Below are positions 20,755 through 29,200 of a stretch of 64,000 nt of DNA, piece after piece. The position numbers were made by a program, and so were the translations under genes. Under the pieces are notes generated by a model that ran no database searches, was not told where the DNA came from, and saw nothing but the letters and a program-made list of their open reading frames with translations. Every line of letters begins with the position of its first letter. Positions within the stretch are counted from its first letter, which is position 1. The stretch lies in contig NZ_JACHML010000001.1 of the NCBI RefSeq assembly GCF_014208045.1, positions 1,364,001 to 1,428,000 of the forward strand, in the 5' to 3' direction. This DNA comes from Microbacterium thalassium (lineage in GTDB: Bacteria > Actinomycetota > Actinomycetes > Actinomycetales > Microbacteriaceae).

Positions 20755-21825
20755 TCAGAGCCCGGCGGTCTCGCGTGCGATGGCGGCGATGAACGCGTCG
20801 ATGTCGTGCTCGCTCGTGTCGAACGAGCACATCCAGCGCACCTCGTTGCGCGACGCGTCCCAGTCATAGAAGCGGAACGATTCGCGCAGCCGGTCGGCGA
20901 CGCCGTCGGGCAGCGTCGCGAACACTCCGTTGGACTGCGTGGGCTGCGTGAACGCAACGCCGCGGATCGAGCCGTCCGCGAGGCCCGCCTCGACGCCGCG
21001 ACGCAGGCGCTGGGCCATCGCGTTCGAATGGCGCGCGTTGCGCAGCCACAGGTCGTCCTCGAGCAGCGCGACGAGCTGCGCCGAGATGAAGCGCATCTTC
21101 GACGACAGCTGCATGTTGAGCTTGCGCAGGTAGATCAGGCCGTGCGCGGCATCGGGGTTCATCACCACGACCGCCTCGCCGATCATCGCGCCGTTCTTCG
21201 TGCCGCCGAAGCTCATGACGTCGACGCCGGCATCGCGCGTGAAGGCGCGCAGCGGCAGGTCGAGGGCCGCGGCGGCATTGGCGACGCGCGCTCCGTCCAG
21301 GTGCAGGCGCATGCCGCGCTCGTGCGCGTGGTCGGCGAGGGCGCGGATCTCGTCCGGCGTGTAGAGGGTGCCGAGCTCGGTGGACTGCGTGATCGAGACC
21401 ACGAGCGGCTGGGCGCGGTGCTCGTCGCCCCAGCCCCACGCCTCGCGGTCGACCAGCTCGGGGGTGAGCTTGCCGTCGTCGGTCGGGACGTTCAGGATCT
21501 TGATGCCGGCGACCCGCTCGGGAGCCCCGCCCTCGTCGACGTTGATGTGCGCCGTCGACGCGGCGATGACCGCTCCCCAGCGGGGGAGCATCGACTGCAG
21601 GCCGACGACGTTCGCTCCGGTGCCGTTGAACACCGGGAACGCCTCCACCCCGTCGCCCAGGTGCCGCACGAACAGCTCCTGCAGACGCGCGGTGTAGACG
21701 TCCTCGCCGTACGCGATCTGGTGGCCGTCGTTGGCCGCGGTGATCGCGGCGAGGACCTCGGGGTGCACACCGGAGTAGTTGTCGGAGGCGAAGCCGCGGA
21801 GGTTGGGGTCGTGGATGGTCGTCAC
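20755..21825 (-). CDS. ltaE: Low-specificity L-threonine aldolase
   Basis: 356 residues, PLP enzyme of the beta-eliminating lyase group. It starts (M)TTIHDPNLRGFASDNYSGVHP, has HLDGAR (Asp178 binds the pyridine N) and SFGGTKNG with the Schiff-base Lys210. The reaction is L-threonine (or allo-threonine) to glycine and acetaldehyde. I chose GTG at 21825: upstream TAGGCT (21839-21834) is 8 nt away, so the mRNA has almost no leader. It is divergent from the MFS gene, with 72 nt between the start codons. Confidence 0.88.
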   Translation of the reverse strand: MTTIHDPNLRGFASDNYSGVHPEVLAAITAANDGHQIAYGEDVYTARLQELFVRHLGDGVEAFPVFNGTGANVVGLQSMLPRWGAVIAASTAHINVDEGGAPERVAGIKILNVPTDDGKLTPELVDREAWGWGDEHRAQPLVVSITQSTELGTLYTPDEIRALADHAHERGMRLHLDGARVANAAAALDLPLRAFTRDAGVDVMSFGGTKNGAMIGEAVVVMNPDAAHGLIYLRKLNMQLSSKMRFISAQLVALLEDDLWLRNARHSNAMAQRLRRGVEAGLADGSIRGVAFTQPTQSNGVFATLPDGVADRLRESFRFYDWDASRNEVRWMCSFDTSEHDIDAFIAAIARETAGL

Positions 21826-21885
21826 GATCTTCCAGCCTACGTCCTCGCCGGAGTGCGGCGGGATCGCGGTGTCGGCGGCGCGGAG

Positions 21886-21891
21886 TACGCT
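21886..21891 (+). promoter_or_regulatory. TACGCT -10 box, leaderless promoter of the MFS gene
   Basis: TACGCT ends 6 nt before GTG 21898. It lies back-to-back with the aldolase promoter (TAGGCT on the minus strand, 21834-21839). Confidence 0.5.
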
Positions 21892-21897
21892 CTCGGC

Positions 21898-23313
21898 GTG
21901 GAAGAACCGTCCCCCGACGCGCGAGCTCAGCTCGCCCCGCCGCCGCACGGCATGCGCACCTTCGTCCAGGTGCTCGTGAACACCGCGGTGGCGAACATCA
22001 CGACCAGCTTCCTGTGGTTCGCCCTCACCTTCTGGGTGTACATCGAGACGCAGTCCGTCCTCGCGACGGGGATCATCGGCGGGGCGTACATGCTGCTGGT
22101 GGCCATGTTCGCCATGGTCTTCGGCACGCTCGTCGACCGGTACCGCAAGCATCGGGTGATGGTCCTGTCGAGCATGGTCACGCTCGCATCGTTCCTCGTC
22201 GGCGGGGCGCTGTACCTGGCCCAGCCCGAGTCGGCTCTGCTGGATCTGGGCGGACCATGGTTCTGGCTGTTCTCGGGCATCATCCTGTTCGGCTCGGTGA
22301 TCGAGAACATGCGCAACATCGCGCTGTCGACGACCGTGACGCTGCTCGTTCCGGTGGAGCGGCATGCGAACGCGAACGGCATGGTCGGCACGGTCACCGG
22401 CATCGCCTTCATGGTCACGAGCGTGTTCAGCGGTCTGTCGGTGGGGCTGCTCGGCATGGGCGGCACCCTCGTGATCGCCCTGGTGTTCACGGCGCTCGCG
22501 CTCGTGCACCTGCTCACACTCCGCATCCCCGAGCCTCAGCCCGAGCCGGACGCCGAGCATGCCCCGGCGATAGATGTGCGCGGGGCGCTGCGCGCCATCG
22601 ACGCCGTCCCGGGCCTCATGGCCCTGATCCTGTTCACGACGCTCAACAACCTCATCGGCGGCGTCTACATGGCGCTCATGGACCCGTACGGTCTGACGCT
22701 CTTCCGCGTCGAGGTGTGGGGGATCGTGCTCGGCGTCGCCTCGACCGGGTTCATCGTCGGCGGGGCCGTGATCGCGAAGTTCGGGCTCGGCCGCAACCCC
22801 ATCCGCACGATGCTGCTGCTCGTGGTCGGGATGGGCATCGTCGGCGCGCTCTTCACCATCCGCGAGTGGTGGCTGCTGTACGCCGTCGGGATCTGGCTGT
22901 ACATGGCGATGGTGCCCGCCGTCGAGGCCGCCGAGCAGACCGTCATCCAGAAGGTCGTGCCCTTCCGGCAGCAGGGCCGCGTGTTCGGCTTCGCGGCCGC
23001 GTTCGAATCCGCCGCCGCACCCGTGACGGCGTTCCTGATCGCACCCATCGCGGAGTTCGCGATCATCCCCCACATGGACTCCGGCGCCGGGCAGGACGCG
23101 TGGGGATGGCTCGTGGGCGAGGGCGAGGCGCGCGGGATCGCGCTCGTATTCGTGTTCGCGGGCGTGATCCTCGCGGTGCTTGCGGGACTGGCGTTCCTGA
23201 CGCGGTCCTACCGTGTGCTGTCGGAGCGGTTCGCGCGGGAGCCGGGATCCGTGGCTGTCGCTGCCGCGCCGACCCGGGATGCCGGTCCCGAGGCGGTCGA
23301 CCCGCGGCGCTGA
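21898..23313 (+). CDS. MFS transporter of unknown substrate
   Basis: 471 residues with about twelve hydrophobic segments in two halves. The loop motif GTLVDRYRKHRVM after segment 2 matches the MFS signature G-x3-D-R/K-x-G-R-R/K. The N-terminal tail is about 20 residues and the C-terminal tail is hydrophilic. It resembles the MFS_3/enterobactin exporter-like group, but the substrate cannot be inferred. The start GTG at 21898 is set by the TACGCT-N6 pattern and places a short tail before MRTFVQVLV. It is convergent with the SDR gene. Confidence 0.85.
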   Translation: MEEPSPDARAQLAPPPHGMRTFVQVLVNTAVANITTSFLWFALTFWVYIETQSVLATGIIGGAYMLLVAMFAMVFGTLVDRYRKHRVMVLSSMVTLASFLVGGALYLAQPESALLDLGGPWFWLFSGIILFGSVIENMRNIALSTTVTLLVPVERHANANGMVGTVTGIAFMVTSVFSGLSVGLLGMGGTLVIALVFTALALVHLLTLRIPEPQPEPDAEHAPAIDVRGALRAIDAVPGLMALILFTTLNNLIGGVYMALMDPYGLTLFRVEVWGIVLGVASTGFIVGGAVIAKFGLGRNPIRTMLLLVVGMGIVGALFTIREWWLLYAVGIWLYMAMVPAVEAAEQTVIQKVVPFRQQGRVFGFAAAFESAAAPVTAFLIAPIAEFAIIPHMDSGAGQDAWGWLVGEGEARGIALVFVFAGVILAVLAGLAFLTRSYRVLSERFAREPGSVAVAAAPTRDAGPEAVDPRR

Positions 23314-23340
23314 GAGCCCCGAGCGGGCGGAGGTCGCGCG

Positions 23341-24030
23341 TCAGGCCGACCGTCCGCTCAGGTCGATCACGGTGTCGTTGACGGCATCCGCGTCCTCGCC
23401 CCACAGTGCGCAGAACGCGCGCGCGAGGTCGTCCTCGAGGCCCGCCAGGGTCTTCACCCGGAAAACCACCGAGGCCGCCCGCAGCGGCTGCCCGGCATCG
23501 CGCGCCGCCTTCGCGAACCCCTGCGCGACCGCGCGCGCCCACGCCTCGGTCGCGGCCTTCACGGCGGCGTAGTTCGCGCCGCCCGCGAGGGGGCGGGTCA
23601 CCGCGGTCGACGAGACGACGGCGAGGCGGGCGCCATCCGACGCCCGCAGGTCGTCGTCGAAGGCGCGCGTGACATGGCGCAGCGCCGTCAGCGAGTTCTC
23701 GAGGAATCGGTAGTCCTCTTCGGTCTGGCCGGCGAGCCCGCCGCCGCCGCGCCATCCGCCCACGAGGTGCAGCACACCGTCCACGGGGCCCGACGCGGCG
23801 CGCACGCGCTCGGCGAGGGCGGCCACGTCGGCCTCGTCAGACAGGTCGCACGTCTCGACGGCGATGCCGGGGACCTCGGCCGCGAGGTCGGCGAGCTTGC
23901 CCGCATCCCGCCCCACCGCGATGACGCGCGCTTCGGCATCCGTCAGCGCGCGCGCCGCCGCCGCGCCGCTCGCGCTGGTCGCGCCCGCGATCAGGACGGT
24001 GCGCCCGGCGAGCCGGTGTCCTTGTGTCAT
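23341..24030 (-). CDS. Short-chain dehydrogenase/reductase
   Basis: 229 residues, Rossmann fold. The cofactor loop is GATSASG (16-22), a variant of the usual TGxxxGxG. The active-site Ser lies in VVSSTAV and the Tyr/Lys pair in NYAAVKAAT. The substrate is unknown. The ATG at 24030 has GAGGG about 9 nt upstream. It follows the DUF6421-like gene after 91 nt on the same strand, probably as one transcription unit. Confidence 0.85.
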   Translation of the reverse strand: MTQGHRLAGRTVLIAGATSASGAAAARALTDAEARVIAVGRDAGKLADLAAEVPGIAVETCDLSDEADVAALAERVRAASGPVDGVLHLVGGWRGGGGLAGQTEEDYRFLENSLTALRHVTRAFDDDLRASDGARLAVVSSTAVTRPLAGGANYAAVKAATEAWARAVAQGFAKAARDAGQPLRAASVVFRVKTLAGLEDDLARAFCALWGEDADAVNDTVIDLSGRSA

Positions 24031-24121
24031 CGAGCCATCCCTCTCTCGCTGGGCCGTCCCCCTGTCCACCGTTCCAGAGGGGCCCACCCGGCCGAAAGAG
24101 GGCGGGGCGATCCGGCCGCGG

Positions 24122-25555
24122 TCAGTCGCGGCCGGTGATGCCGGTCGTGGACGCGATGACGGGGCGCATCTTCTTCTCGAGCGCCTCGTAGAACATCGAG
24201 AGGGGGAACTCGTCGTCGAGCACGGCGTCGGTGTACCCGCGCGGCGGGCCGGCGAGCACCGCATCCGACAGCCCGCGCGACCACGCCGACGCCGGGTTCG
24301 GCGTCAGCGTCGCACGGATCAGGTCGTATGCGGCCAGCCAGTGCGCGGTCTTCGGCCGGTCGATGGAGCGCCAGTACAGGTCGTCGATCGCATCGCCGAG
24401 GGCCACGACGGCCGTGGGCACGTCGGCCCAGTCGATCGCGAGCGACGTGTCGGTCCAATGCAGCACGCCCCGCTGGTGCAGCCACGCGAACAGCAGCTGG
24501 CCGCCGAGCCCGTCGTAGTTGCGCACGCGCGAGCCGGTGATGGCGAACCGGAAGATGCGGTCGAACAGCACCGCGTACTGCACGAGCTTCGCGTGCTCGA
24601 GCATCTCCGCCTCGGCGGCGTCGAGCGCGTCGCCGGCAGCCGCACGCGCGCTCAGGCGCCGGTCGATGGCCACGCACTCGCGGAACGCCGTCAGGTCGCA
24701 GCGCAGCTCCTCGAGCGAGTACAGGAAGTACGGCATCCGCTGCTTGATCATGAACGGATCGAACGGCAGGTCGCCGCGCATGTGGGTGCGGTCGTGGATG
24801 AGGTCCCACATCACGAACGTCTTCTCGGCGAGGTCCTGATCCTCCAGCATCCGCGCCGCGTCGGCGGGCAGGTCGAGCTTCGTGATCTCGGACGCCGCCC
24901 GCACGACGCGCCGGTACCGCGCGGCCTCGCGGTCCTGGAAGATCGCGCCCCACGTGAACGCGGGGATCTCACGCATCGCGACCGTCTCGGGGAACAGCAC
25001 CGCCGAGTTGGTGTCGTAGCCGGGCGTGAAGTCGATCAGCCGCAGCGACACGAAGAGGCGGTTGGTGTACTCGGTCTCGAGCCGTGCGATGAACTCGGGC
25101 CAGATCGCCTCGGCGATGAGGGCCTCGACGAGCCGGCTCTGCGAGCCGTTCTGCGTGTACATCGGGAAGACGACGAGGTGGCGGATGCCGTCGACGCGGT
25201 GCTGCTGGGGCTGGAACTCCACCAGCGAGTCGAGGAAGTCCGGCACGCCGAAGCCGCCTTCCGTCCAGCGCTCGAAGTCGCGGACCGAGGCGTCGAGATA
25301 GGCGCCGTCGTGCGGGAAGGCGGGGGCGAGGGCGCGGATGCCGGCGGTGATCGCGGTGACGAGCTCGCGCGCGGGCGCGTGGTCCGCGGCATCCGGGATC
25401 GATCCGTCCTGCGCCTGCAGGGACTGCAGCCGCGTGGCGGCGTCCTTCAGCAGGTGCCACGCGCGGGAGGTCTCGGCGGTGCGGGCGTCTTCGACGACCT
25501 CGGGCTCGCCGATGATCGCCGTGGTCGCGCGGAGCGCGGGCGTGATGCCGGACAT
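24122..25555 (-). CDS. DUF6421-like protein of unknown function
   Basis: 477 residues, cytoplasmic, with no signal peptide or membrane segment. Notable stretches are LVVFPMYTQNGSQSR, a His/Asp-rich HDRTHMRGDLPFDPF (about residues 265-280), and FAITGSRVRNYDGLGGQLLF. It resembles an actinobacterial family I recall as DUF6421, whose activity is unknown. The ATG at 25555 has GGAGGT 6 nt upstream. TACAAT (minus strand, about 25599-25604) is a likely -10 box. It is divergent from an Lrp-type regulator, which may control it, and is followed by an SDR gene. Confidence 0.72.
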   Translation of the reverse strand: MSGITPALRATTAIIGEPEVVEDARTAETSRAWHLLKDAATRLQSLQAQDGSIPDAADHAPARELVTAITAGIRALAPAFPHDGAYLDASVRDFERWTEGGFGVPDFLDSLVEFQPQQHRVDGIRHLVVFPMYTQNGSQSRLVEALIAEAIWPEFIARLETEYTNRLFVSLRLIDFTPGYDTNSAVLFPETVAMREIPAFTWGAIFQDREAARYRRVVRAASEITKLDLPADAARMLEDQDLAEKTFVMWDLIHDRTHMRGDLPFDPFMIKQRMPYFLYSLEELRCDLTAFRECVAIDRRLSARAAAGDALDAAEAEMLEHAKLVQYAVLFDRIFRFAITGSRVRNYDGLGGQLLFAWLHQRGVLHWTDTSLAIDWADVPTAVVALGDAIDDLYWRSIDRPKTAHWLAAYDLIRATLTPNPASAWSRGLSDAVLAGPPRGYTDAVLDDEFPLSMFYEALEKKMRPVIASTTGITGRD

Positions 25556-25636
25556 GGGAACCTCCGATCCTCGTGCGGTCATCCTGAGTGTTTCTCGCTC
25601 GATTGTAGGAGGAAAATCGTCGATGCCTGACCCTAG

Positions 25637-25651
25637 CCGGAAATAGTCCGG
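25637..25651. promoter_or_regulatory. Candidate operator between DUF6421-like gene and lrp
   Basis: Inverted repeat CCGGA-AATAG-TCCGG in the divergent intergenic region, overlapping the place of the lrp -35 box. It is a candidate autoregulatory site of the Lrp-type protein; no binding consensus was tested. Confidence 0.35.
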
Positions 25652-25670
25652 TGAACGGGGTATCTGCCGG

Positions 25671-25676
25671 TATGGT
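25671..25676 (+). promoter_or_regulatory. TATGGT -10 box, leaderless promoter of lrp-type gene
   Basis: TATGGT ends 7 nt before the ATG at 25684, and no Shine-Dalgarno in proper position is present. Confidence 0.45.
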
Positions 25677-25683
25677 CGGGGAC

Positions 25684-26169
25684 ATGACGGCGAACGAGCA
25701 GAGCGCACCCGCATCCGCCCCGCGCATCGACGACGCGATCGACGCGCGCATCGTCGGCGAGGTCTCGCGCGACGGGCGCATGACGCTGGCCGACCTGTCC
25801 GCGGCCGCAGGGCTCTCGGTGTCGGCGGTCCAGGCCCGCCTGAAGCGGCTCGAGGCGCGCGGCGTCATCACGGGGTACCGCGCGGTCGTGGACCCTGAGG
25901 CCGCGGGCAAGCCCCTGTCGGCGTTCATCGAGATCACGCCGCTGGACCCGGCTCAGCCCGACAACGCCCCGGAACTGCTCGAGCACCTCCCCGAGATCCT
26001 GTCGTGCCACTCCATCGCCGGTGACGCCGCCTACCTGCTGTTCGCGCGCGTCGAGAGCCCGCGACGCCTCGAGGGGCTCATCCGCGACATCCGCGCCGCC
26101 GCCTCCGTGAACACCCGCACCACCGTCGTGCTGCAGACCTTCTTCGAGAATCGGCCCCTGGTGAGCTGA
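25684..26169 (+). CDS. Lrp/AsnC family transcriptional regulator
   Basis: 161 residues. The N-terminal helix-turn-helix spans about residues 20-65 (IDARIVGEVSRDGRMTLADLS...VQARLKRLE). The C-terminal RAM ligand-binding domain spans about 75-150, with the CHSIAGDAAYLLF core. Lrp/AsnC proteins bind an amino acid or related metabolite and usually regulate divergent neighbours, here the DUF6421-like gene. It is convergent with mmsA, so control of the pyrimidine operon is also possible but less direct. Confidence 0.88.
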   Translation: MTANEQSAPASAPRIDDAIDARIVGEVSRDGRMTLADLSAAAGLSVSAVQARLKRLEARGVITGYRAVVDPEAAGKPLSAFIEITPLDPAQPDNAPELLEHLPEILSCHSIAGDAAYLLFARVESPRRLEGLIRDIRAAASVNTRTTVVLQTFFENRPLVS

Positions 26170-26199
26170 GCGGGGGCGGGGCGCCCCGGACCGCGGCGA

Positions 26200-27732
26200 T
26201 CAGGTGTGCTGCGGGAACCCGAGGTTGATGCCGCCGTGCGACGGGTCCAGCCAGCGGCTCGTGATCGCCTTCTCGGCGGTGAAGAACTCGAACCCGTGGG
26301 GGCCGTAGGCCTTCGCGTCGCCGAACAGCGACGCCTTCCAGCCGCCGAACGAGTGATACGCCACCGGCACCGGGATCGGCACGTTGATGCCGATCATGCC
26401 GACCTCGACTTCGCGCTGGAACCGCCGGGCGGCGCCGCCGTCGTTCGTGAAGATCGCCGTGCCGTTGCCGAAGGCGCCGGAGTTGATCAGCTCGAGACCG
26501 TCCTCGTAGCCCTCGATGCGCACGACCGACAGCACCGGCCCGAAGATCTCCTCGCGGTACGCCGCCGACGTCGTCGGCACCTGGTCGAGCAGCGTCGGAC
26601 CCACCCAGAAGCCGTTCGGGTCGCCGTCGACGTCGATGCCCCGCCCGTCGACCACCACGGTCGCGCCGTCGCCCGCGGCGACGTCGACGTAGCCGGCGAC
26701 CTTGTCGCGGTGGGCGCCGGTGATGAGCGGGCCCATGTCGCAGCCGCGGGTGCCGTCGCCCGTGCGGAGCGTCGCCATGCGCTCCGCGATCTTCCCGACC
26801 AGCGCGTCGGCGATCGTGTCGACCGCGAGCACCACCGAGATCGCCATGCATCGCTCGCCGGCCGAGCCGAACCCCGCGTTGACGGCCGCGTCGGCGGCGA
26901 GATCCAGATCGGCGTCCGGCAGCACGAGCATGTGGTTCTTCGCGCCGCCCAGCGCCTGCACGCGCTTGCCCGCGCGCGTGCCCGTCTCGTACACGTACCG
27001 GGCGATGGGGGTCGAACCCACGAACGAGATCGAGCGGACGTCCGGATGCTCCAGCAGCGCGTCGACGGCGACCTTGTCGCCGTGCACGACGTTGAAGACC
27101 CCGTCGGGCAGTCCCGCCTCGGCGAGGGCGGCGGCCATCCAGTTCGCCGCGGACGGATCCTTCTCGCTGGGCTTGAGCACGACGGCGTTGCCGGCGGCGA
27201 TCGCGATCGAGAAGAACCACATCGGCACCATCGCCGGGAAGTTGAAGGGGCTGATGATGCCCACCACGCCGAGCGGCTGGCGGAGCGTGTACACGTCGAT
27301 GCCGCTCGAGGCGTTCTCGCTGTAGGCGCCCTTCGTCAGCTGCCCGAGGCCGCACGCGAATTCGACGACCTCGAGGCCGCGCGCGATCTCGCCGTGCGCG
27401 TCGGCGAGCACCTTGCCGTGCTCGCTGGTGAGGATCTGCGCGAGCTCGTCCTTGCGGGCGTTCACGATCTCGCGGAACGCGAACATCACCTGCTGGCGCT
27501 TGGCGATGCTGACGTCGCGCCACGACGCGAACGCGTCCGACGCGACCTCGACCGCGTGGTCGACGTCGCCGGCCGTCGCGAACCGCACTTCGCGCTGCAC
27601 CGCCCCCAGAGCGGGGTTGTAGACGTCGCCCGTGCGGTCGGATCCGCCGGCCCAGGCCGCTCCTCCCACCCAGTGGTCGACGATCGCGGTGGCGGCGGGC
27701 GCCGCGTGCTCGAGGGTGCTGGTGTCGGTCAT
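26200..27732 (-). CDS. mmsA: CoA-acylating (methyl)malonate-semialdehyde dehydrogenase
   Basis: 510 residues, aldehyde dehydrogenase superfamily. Asn164 (SPFNFPAMVP) and catalytic Cys295 (FGSAGERCM) are present. The usual general-base motif ELGGK is replaced by LGGAKNH, the hallmark of CoA-dependent MMSDH enzymes. Reaction: malonate semialdehyde or methylmalonate semialdehyde + CoA + NAD to acetyl-CoA or propionyl-CoA + CO2 + NADH. It is the last gene of the pyrimidine operon and takes the product of the upstream aminotransferase. The ATG at 27732 has GAGAGG upstream; an in-frame ATG at 27741 is an alternative. Confidence 0.92.
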   Translation of the reverse strand: MTDTSTLEHAAPAATAIVDHWVGGAAWAGGSDRTGDVYNPALGAVQREVRFATAGDVDHAVEVASDAFASWRDVSIAKRQQVMFAFREIVNARKDELAQILTSEHGKVLADAHGEIARGLEVVEFACGLGQLTKGAYSENASSGIDVYTLRQPLGVVGIISPFNFPAMVPMWFFSIAIAAGNAVVLKPSEKDPSAANWMAAALAEAGLPDGVFNVVHGDKVAVDALLEHPDVRSISFVGSTPIARYVYETGTRAGKRVQALGGAKNHMLVLPDADLDLAADAAVNAGFGSAGERCMAISVVLAVDTIADALVGKIAERMATLRTGDGTRGCDMGPLITGAHRDKVAGYVDVAAGDGATVVVDGRGIDVDGDPNGFWVGPTLLDQVPTTSAAYREEIFGPVLSVVRIEGYEDGLELINSGAFGNGTAIFTNDGGAARRFQREVEVGMIGINVPIPVPVAYHSFGGWKASLFGDAKAYGPHGFEFFTAEKAITSRWLDPSHGGINLGFPQHT

Positions 27733-27820
27733 GTCGGTCCTCTCCATTGAGGGCCCTTCGTGGGGGCCGTCTTCCAGTCTGCGCCCGGTTGCCCAGGACG
27801 CAACCCCCTCGACGACCGGC

Positions 27821-29131
27821 TCAGGCACTCCCGACGACCGTGAGCGCCTCGTCGAAGACCGCCAGCGCCTGGGCGACCTCGTCGGGGGTGACCACGCACG
27901 GCGGCACGACGTGCAGGCGGTTCTCGACGATCATCGGCATGACGCCGCGCGCGATGATCTCCTTCTTCAGCGCGCCCATGCCCGCGGCCGGAAGCGGCTC
28001 GCGGGTGTCGCGGTCGCTCACCATCTCGGCGACCCAGAACACACCCTCGCCGCGCACCTCGCCGACGAGCGGATGCCGGTGCGCCAGGTCGAGCAGCCCC
28101 GGCCCGATGGCCGACGCCCCGATGACCGCCGCGTGGTCGACGATCCCCTCGGACTCCATGGCGTCGATCGAGGCGACGATGGACGCCGCCGCGAGCGGAT
28201 GACCCGAGTAGGTCAGTCCGCCCGGGAAGACGCGCTCGTCGAAGACCTCCGCGATCGGATCCGAGATGATGACGCCGCCGATGGGCACGTACCCGGAGTT
28301 CACACCCTTGGCGAAGGTGATGAGGTCGGGGACGACGTCGTAGCCGTCGAACGCGAACCAGCGTCCGGTGCGCCCGAAACCCGCCATGACCTCGTCGAGG
28401 ATCAGCACGATGCCGTGCTTGTCGCACAGCGCGCGGACGCCGGCGAGATAGCCCGGCGGCGGGATGAGCACGCCGGCGGTGCCGGGGACGGACTCCAGCA
28501 GCACGGCGGCGATCGTCTGCGGCCCCTCGGCCTGGATGACGCGCTCGAGATGGTGCAGCGCCCGGGCGGACTCCTCTTCGGGCGTCGTCGCCCAGAACTC
28601 CGAGCGGTACAGGTACGGCCCGAAGAAGTGCGCGTGGCCGCGCGCGTACTGATTCGGCATGCGTCGCCAGTCGCCGGTGGCGACGATGGCTCCGCCGGTG
28701 TTGCCGTGGTACGAGCGATAGGTCGACAGCACGGTGTCGCGTCCCGTGCTCAGCCGGGCCATGCGCATCGCGTTCTCGATGGCATCGGCCCCGCCGTTGG
28801 TGAAGAACACCTTCGAGAAGCCCTCGGGGGCCTTCGCGACGATGCGCGCGGCGGCCTCGCCGCGCTTGAGGTGTGCCGTCGCGGGCCCGATCGTCGCGAG
28901 CTCGGCGGCCTGCTCCTGGATCGCGGCGACCACCTTCGGATGCTGGTGGCCGATGTTGACGTTGACGAGCTGGCTCGAGAAGTCCAGCATCCGGTTGCCG
29001 GCGTGATCCCACACCGTCGTGCCCGACCCGCCCGCCACGACGGGGAGGTCCAGGCCCGCCTGCGCGAGCCACGAGTGGAACACGTGCGCGCGGTCGAGCT
29101 CCTTCGCGCGGGCGTCGAGATCTTCGGTCAT
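27821..29131 (-). CDS. Class III aminotransferase, probably beta-alanine (omega-amino acid):pyruvate type
   Basis: 436 residues, PLP-dependent. LILDEVMAGFGRTG (Asp246) and ITFAKGVNSGYVPIGG with the Schiff-base Lys275 are present, as is the phosphate cup TNGGADAIE. Among the class, the context between an amidase that releases beta-alanine/3-aminoisobutyrate and an MMSDH points to beta-alanine or 3-aminoisobutyrate transamination to (methyl)malonate semialdehyde. GABA or other omega-amino acids are alternatives. The ATG at 29131 has AAGGA about 9 nt upstream. A hairpin at 29157-29189 separates it from the binding-protein gene. Confidence 0.88.
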   Translation of the reverse strand: MTEDLDARAKELDRAHVFHSWLAQAGLDLPVVAGGSGTTVWDHAGNRMLDFSSQLVNVNIGHQHPKVVAAIQEQAAELATIGPATAHLKRGEAAARIVAKAPEGFSKVFFTNGGADAIENAMRMARLSTGRDTVLSTYRSYHGNTGGAIVATGDWRRMPNQYARGHAHFFGPYLYRSEFWATTPEEESARALHHLERVIQAEGPQTIAAVLLESVPGTAGVLIPPPGYLAGVRALCDKHGIVLILDEVMAGFGRTGRWFAFDGYDVVPDLITFAKGVNSGYVPIGGVIISDPIAEVFDERVFPGGLTYSGHPLAAASIVASIDAMESEGIVDHAAVIGASAIGPGLLDLAHRHPLVGEVRGEGVFWVAEMVSDRDTREPLPAAGMGALKKEIIARGVMPMIVENRLHVVPPCVVTPDEVAQALAVFDEALTVVGSA

Positions 29132-29156
29132 GAGGCCGATCCTTCCGGAAATGGGT

Positions 29157-29189
29157 GTGGGGCGCCACGGCCTCGCCGCGACGCCCCAC
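29157..29189 (-). terminator. Intra-operon hairpin behind the binding-protein gene
   Basis: GTGGGGCG/CGCCCCAC 8-bp stem with a smaller CGGC-CTC-GCCG stem in its loop. It may be a partial terminator or 3'-end stabiliser that raises binding-protein mRNA relative to the enzymes downstream. Confidence 0.5.
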
Positions 29190-29200
29190 AGAGGAGAGGG

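Noticed and set aside
26170..26199. GGGGCGCCCC palindrome as terminator between lrp-type gene and mmsA
   Set aside because: The loop would be only 2 nt and the sequence is short; not enough to call a terminator.
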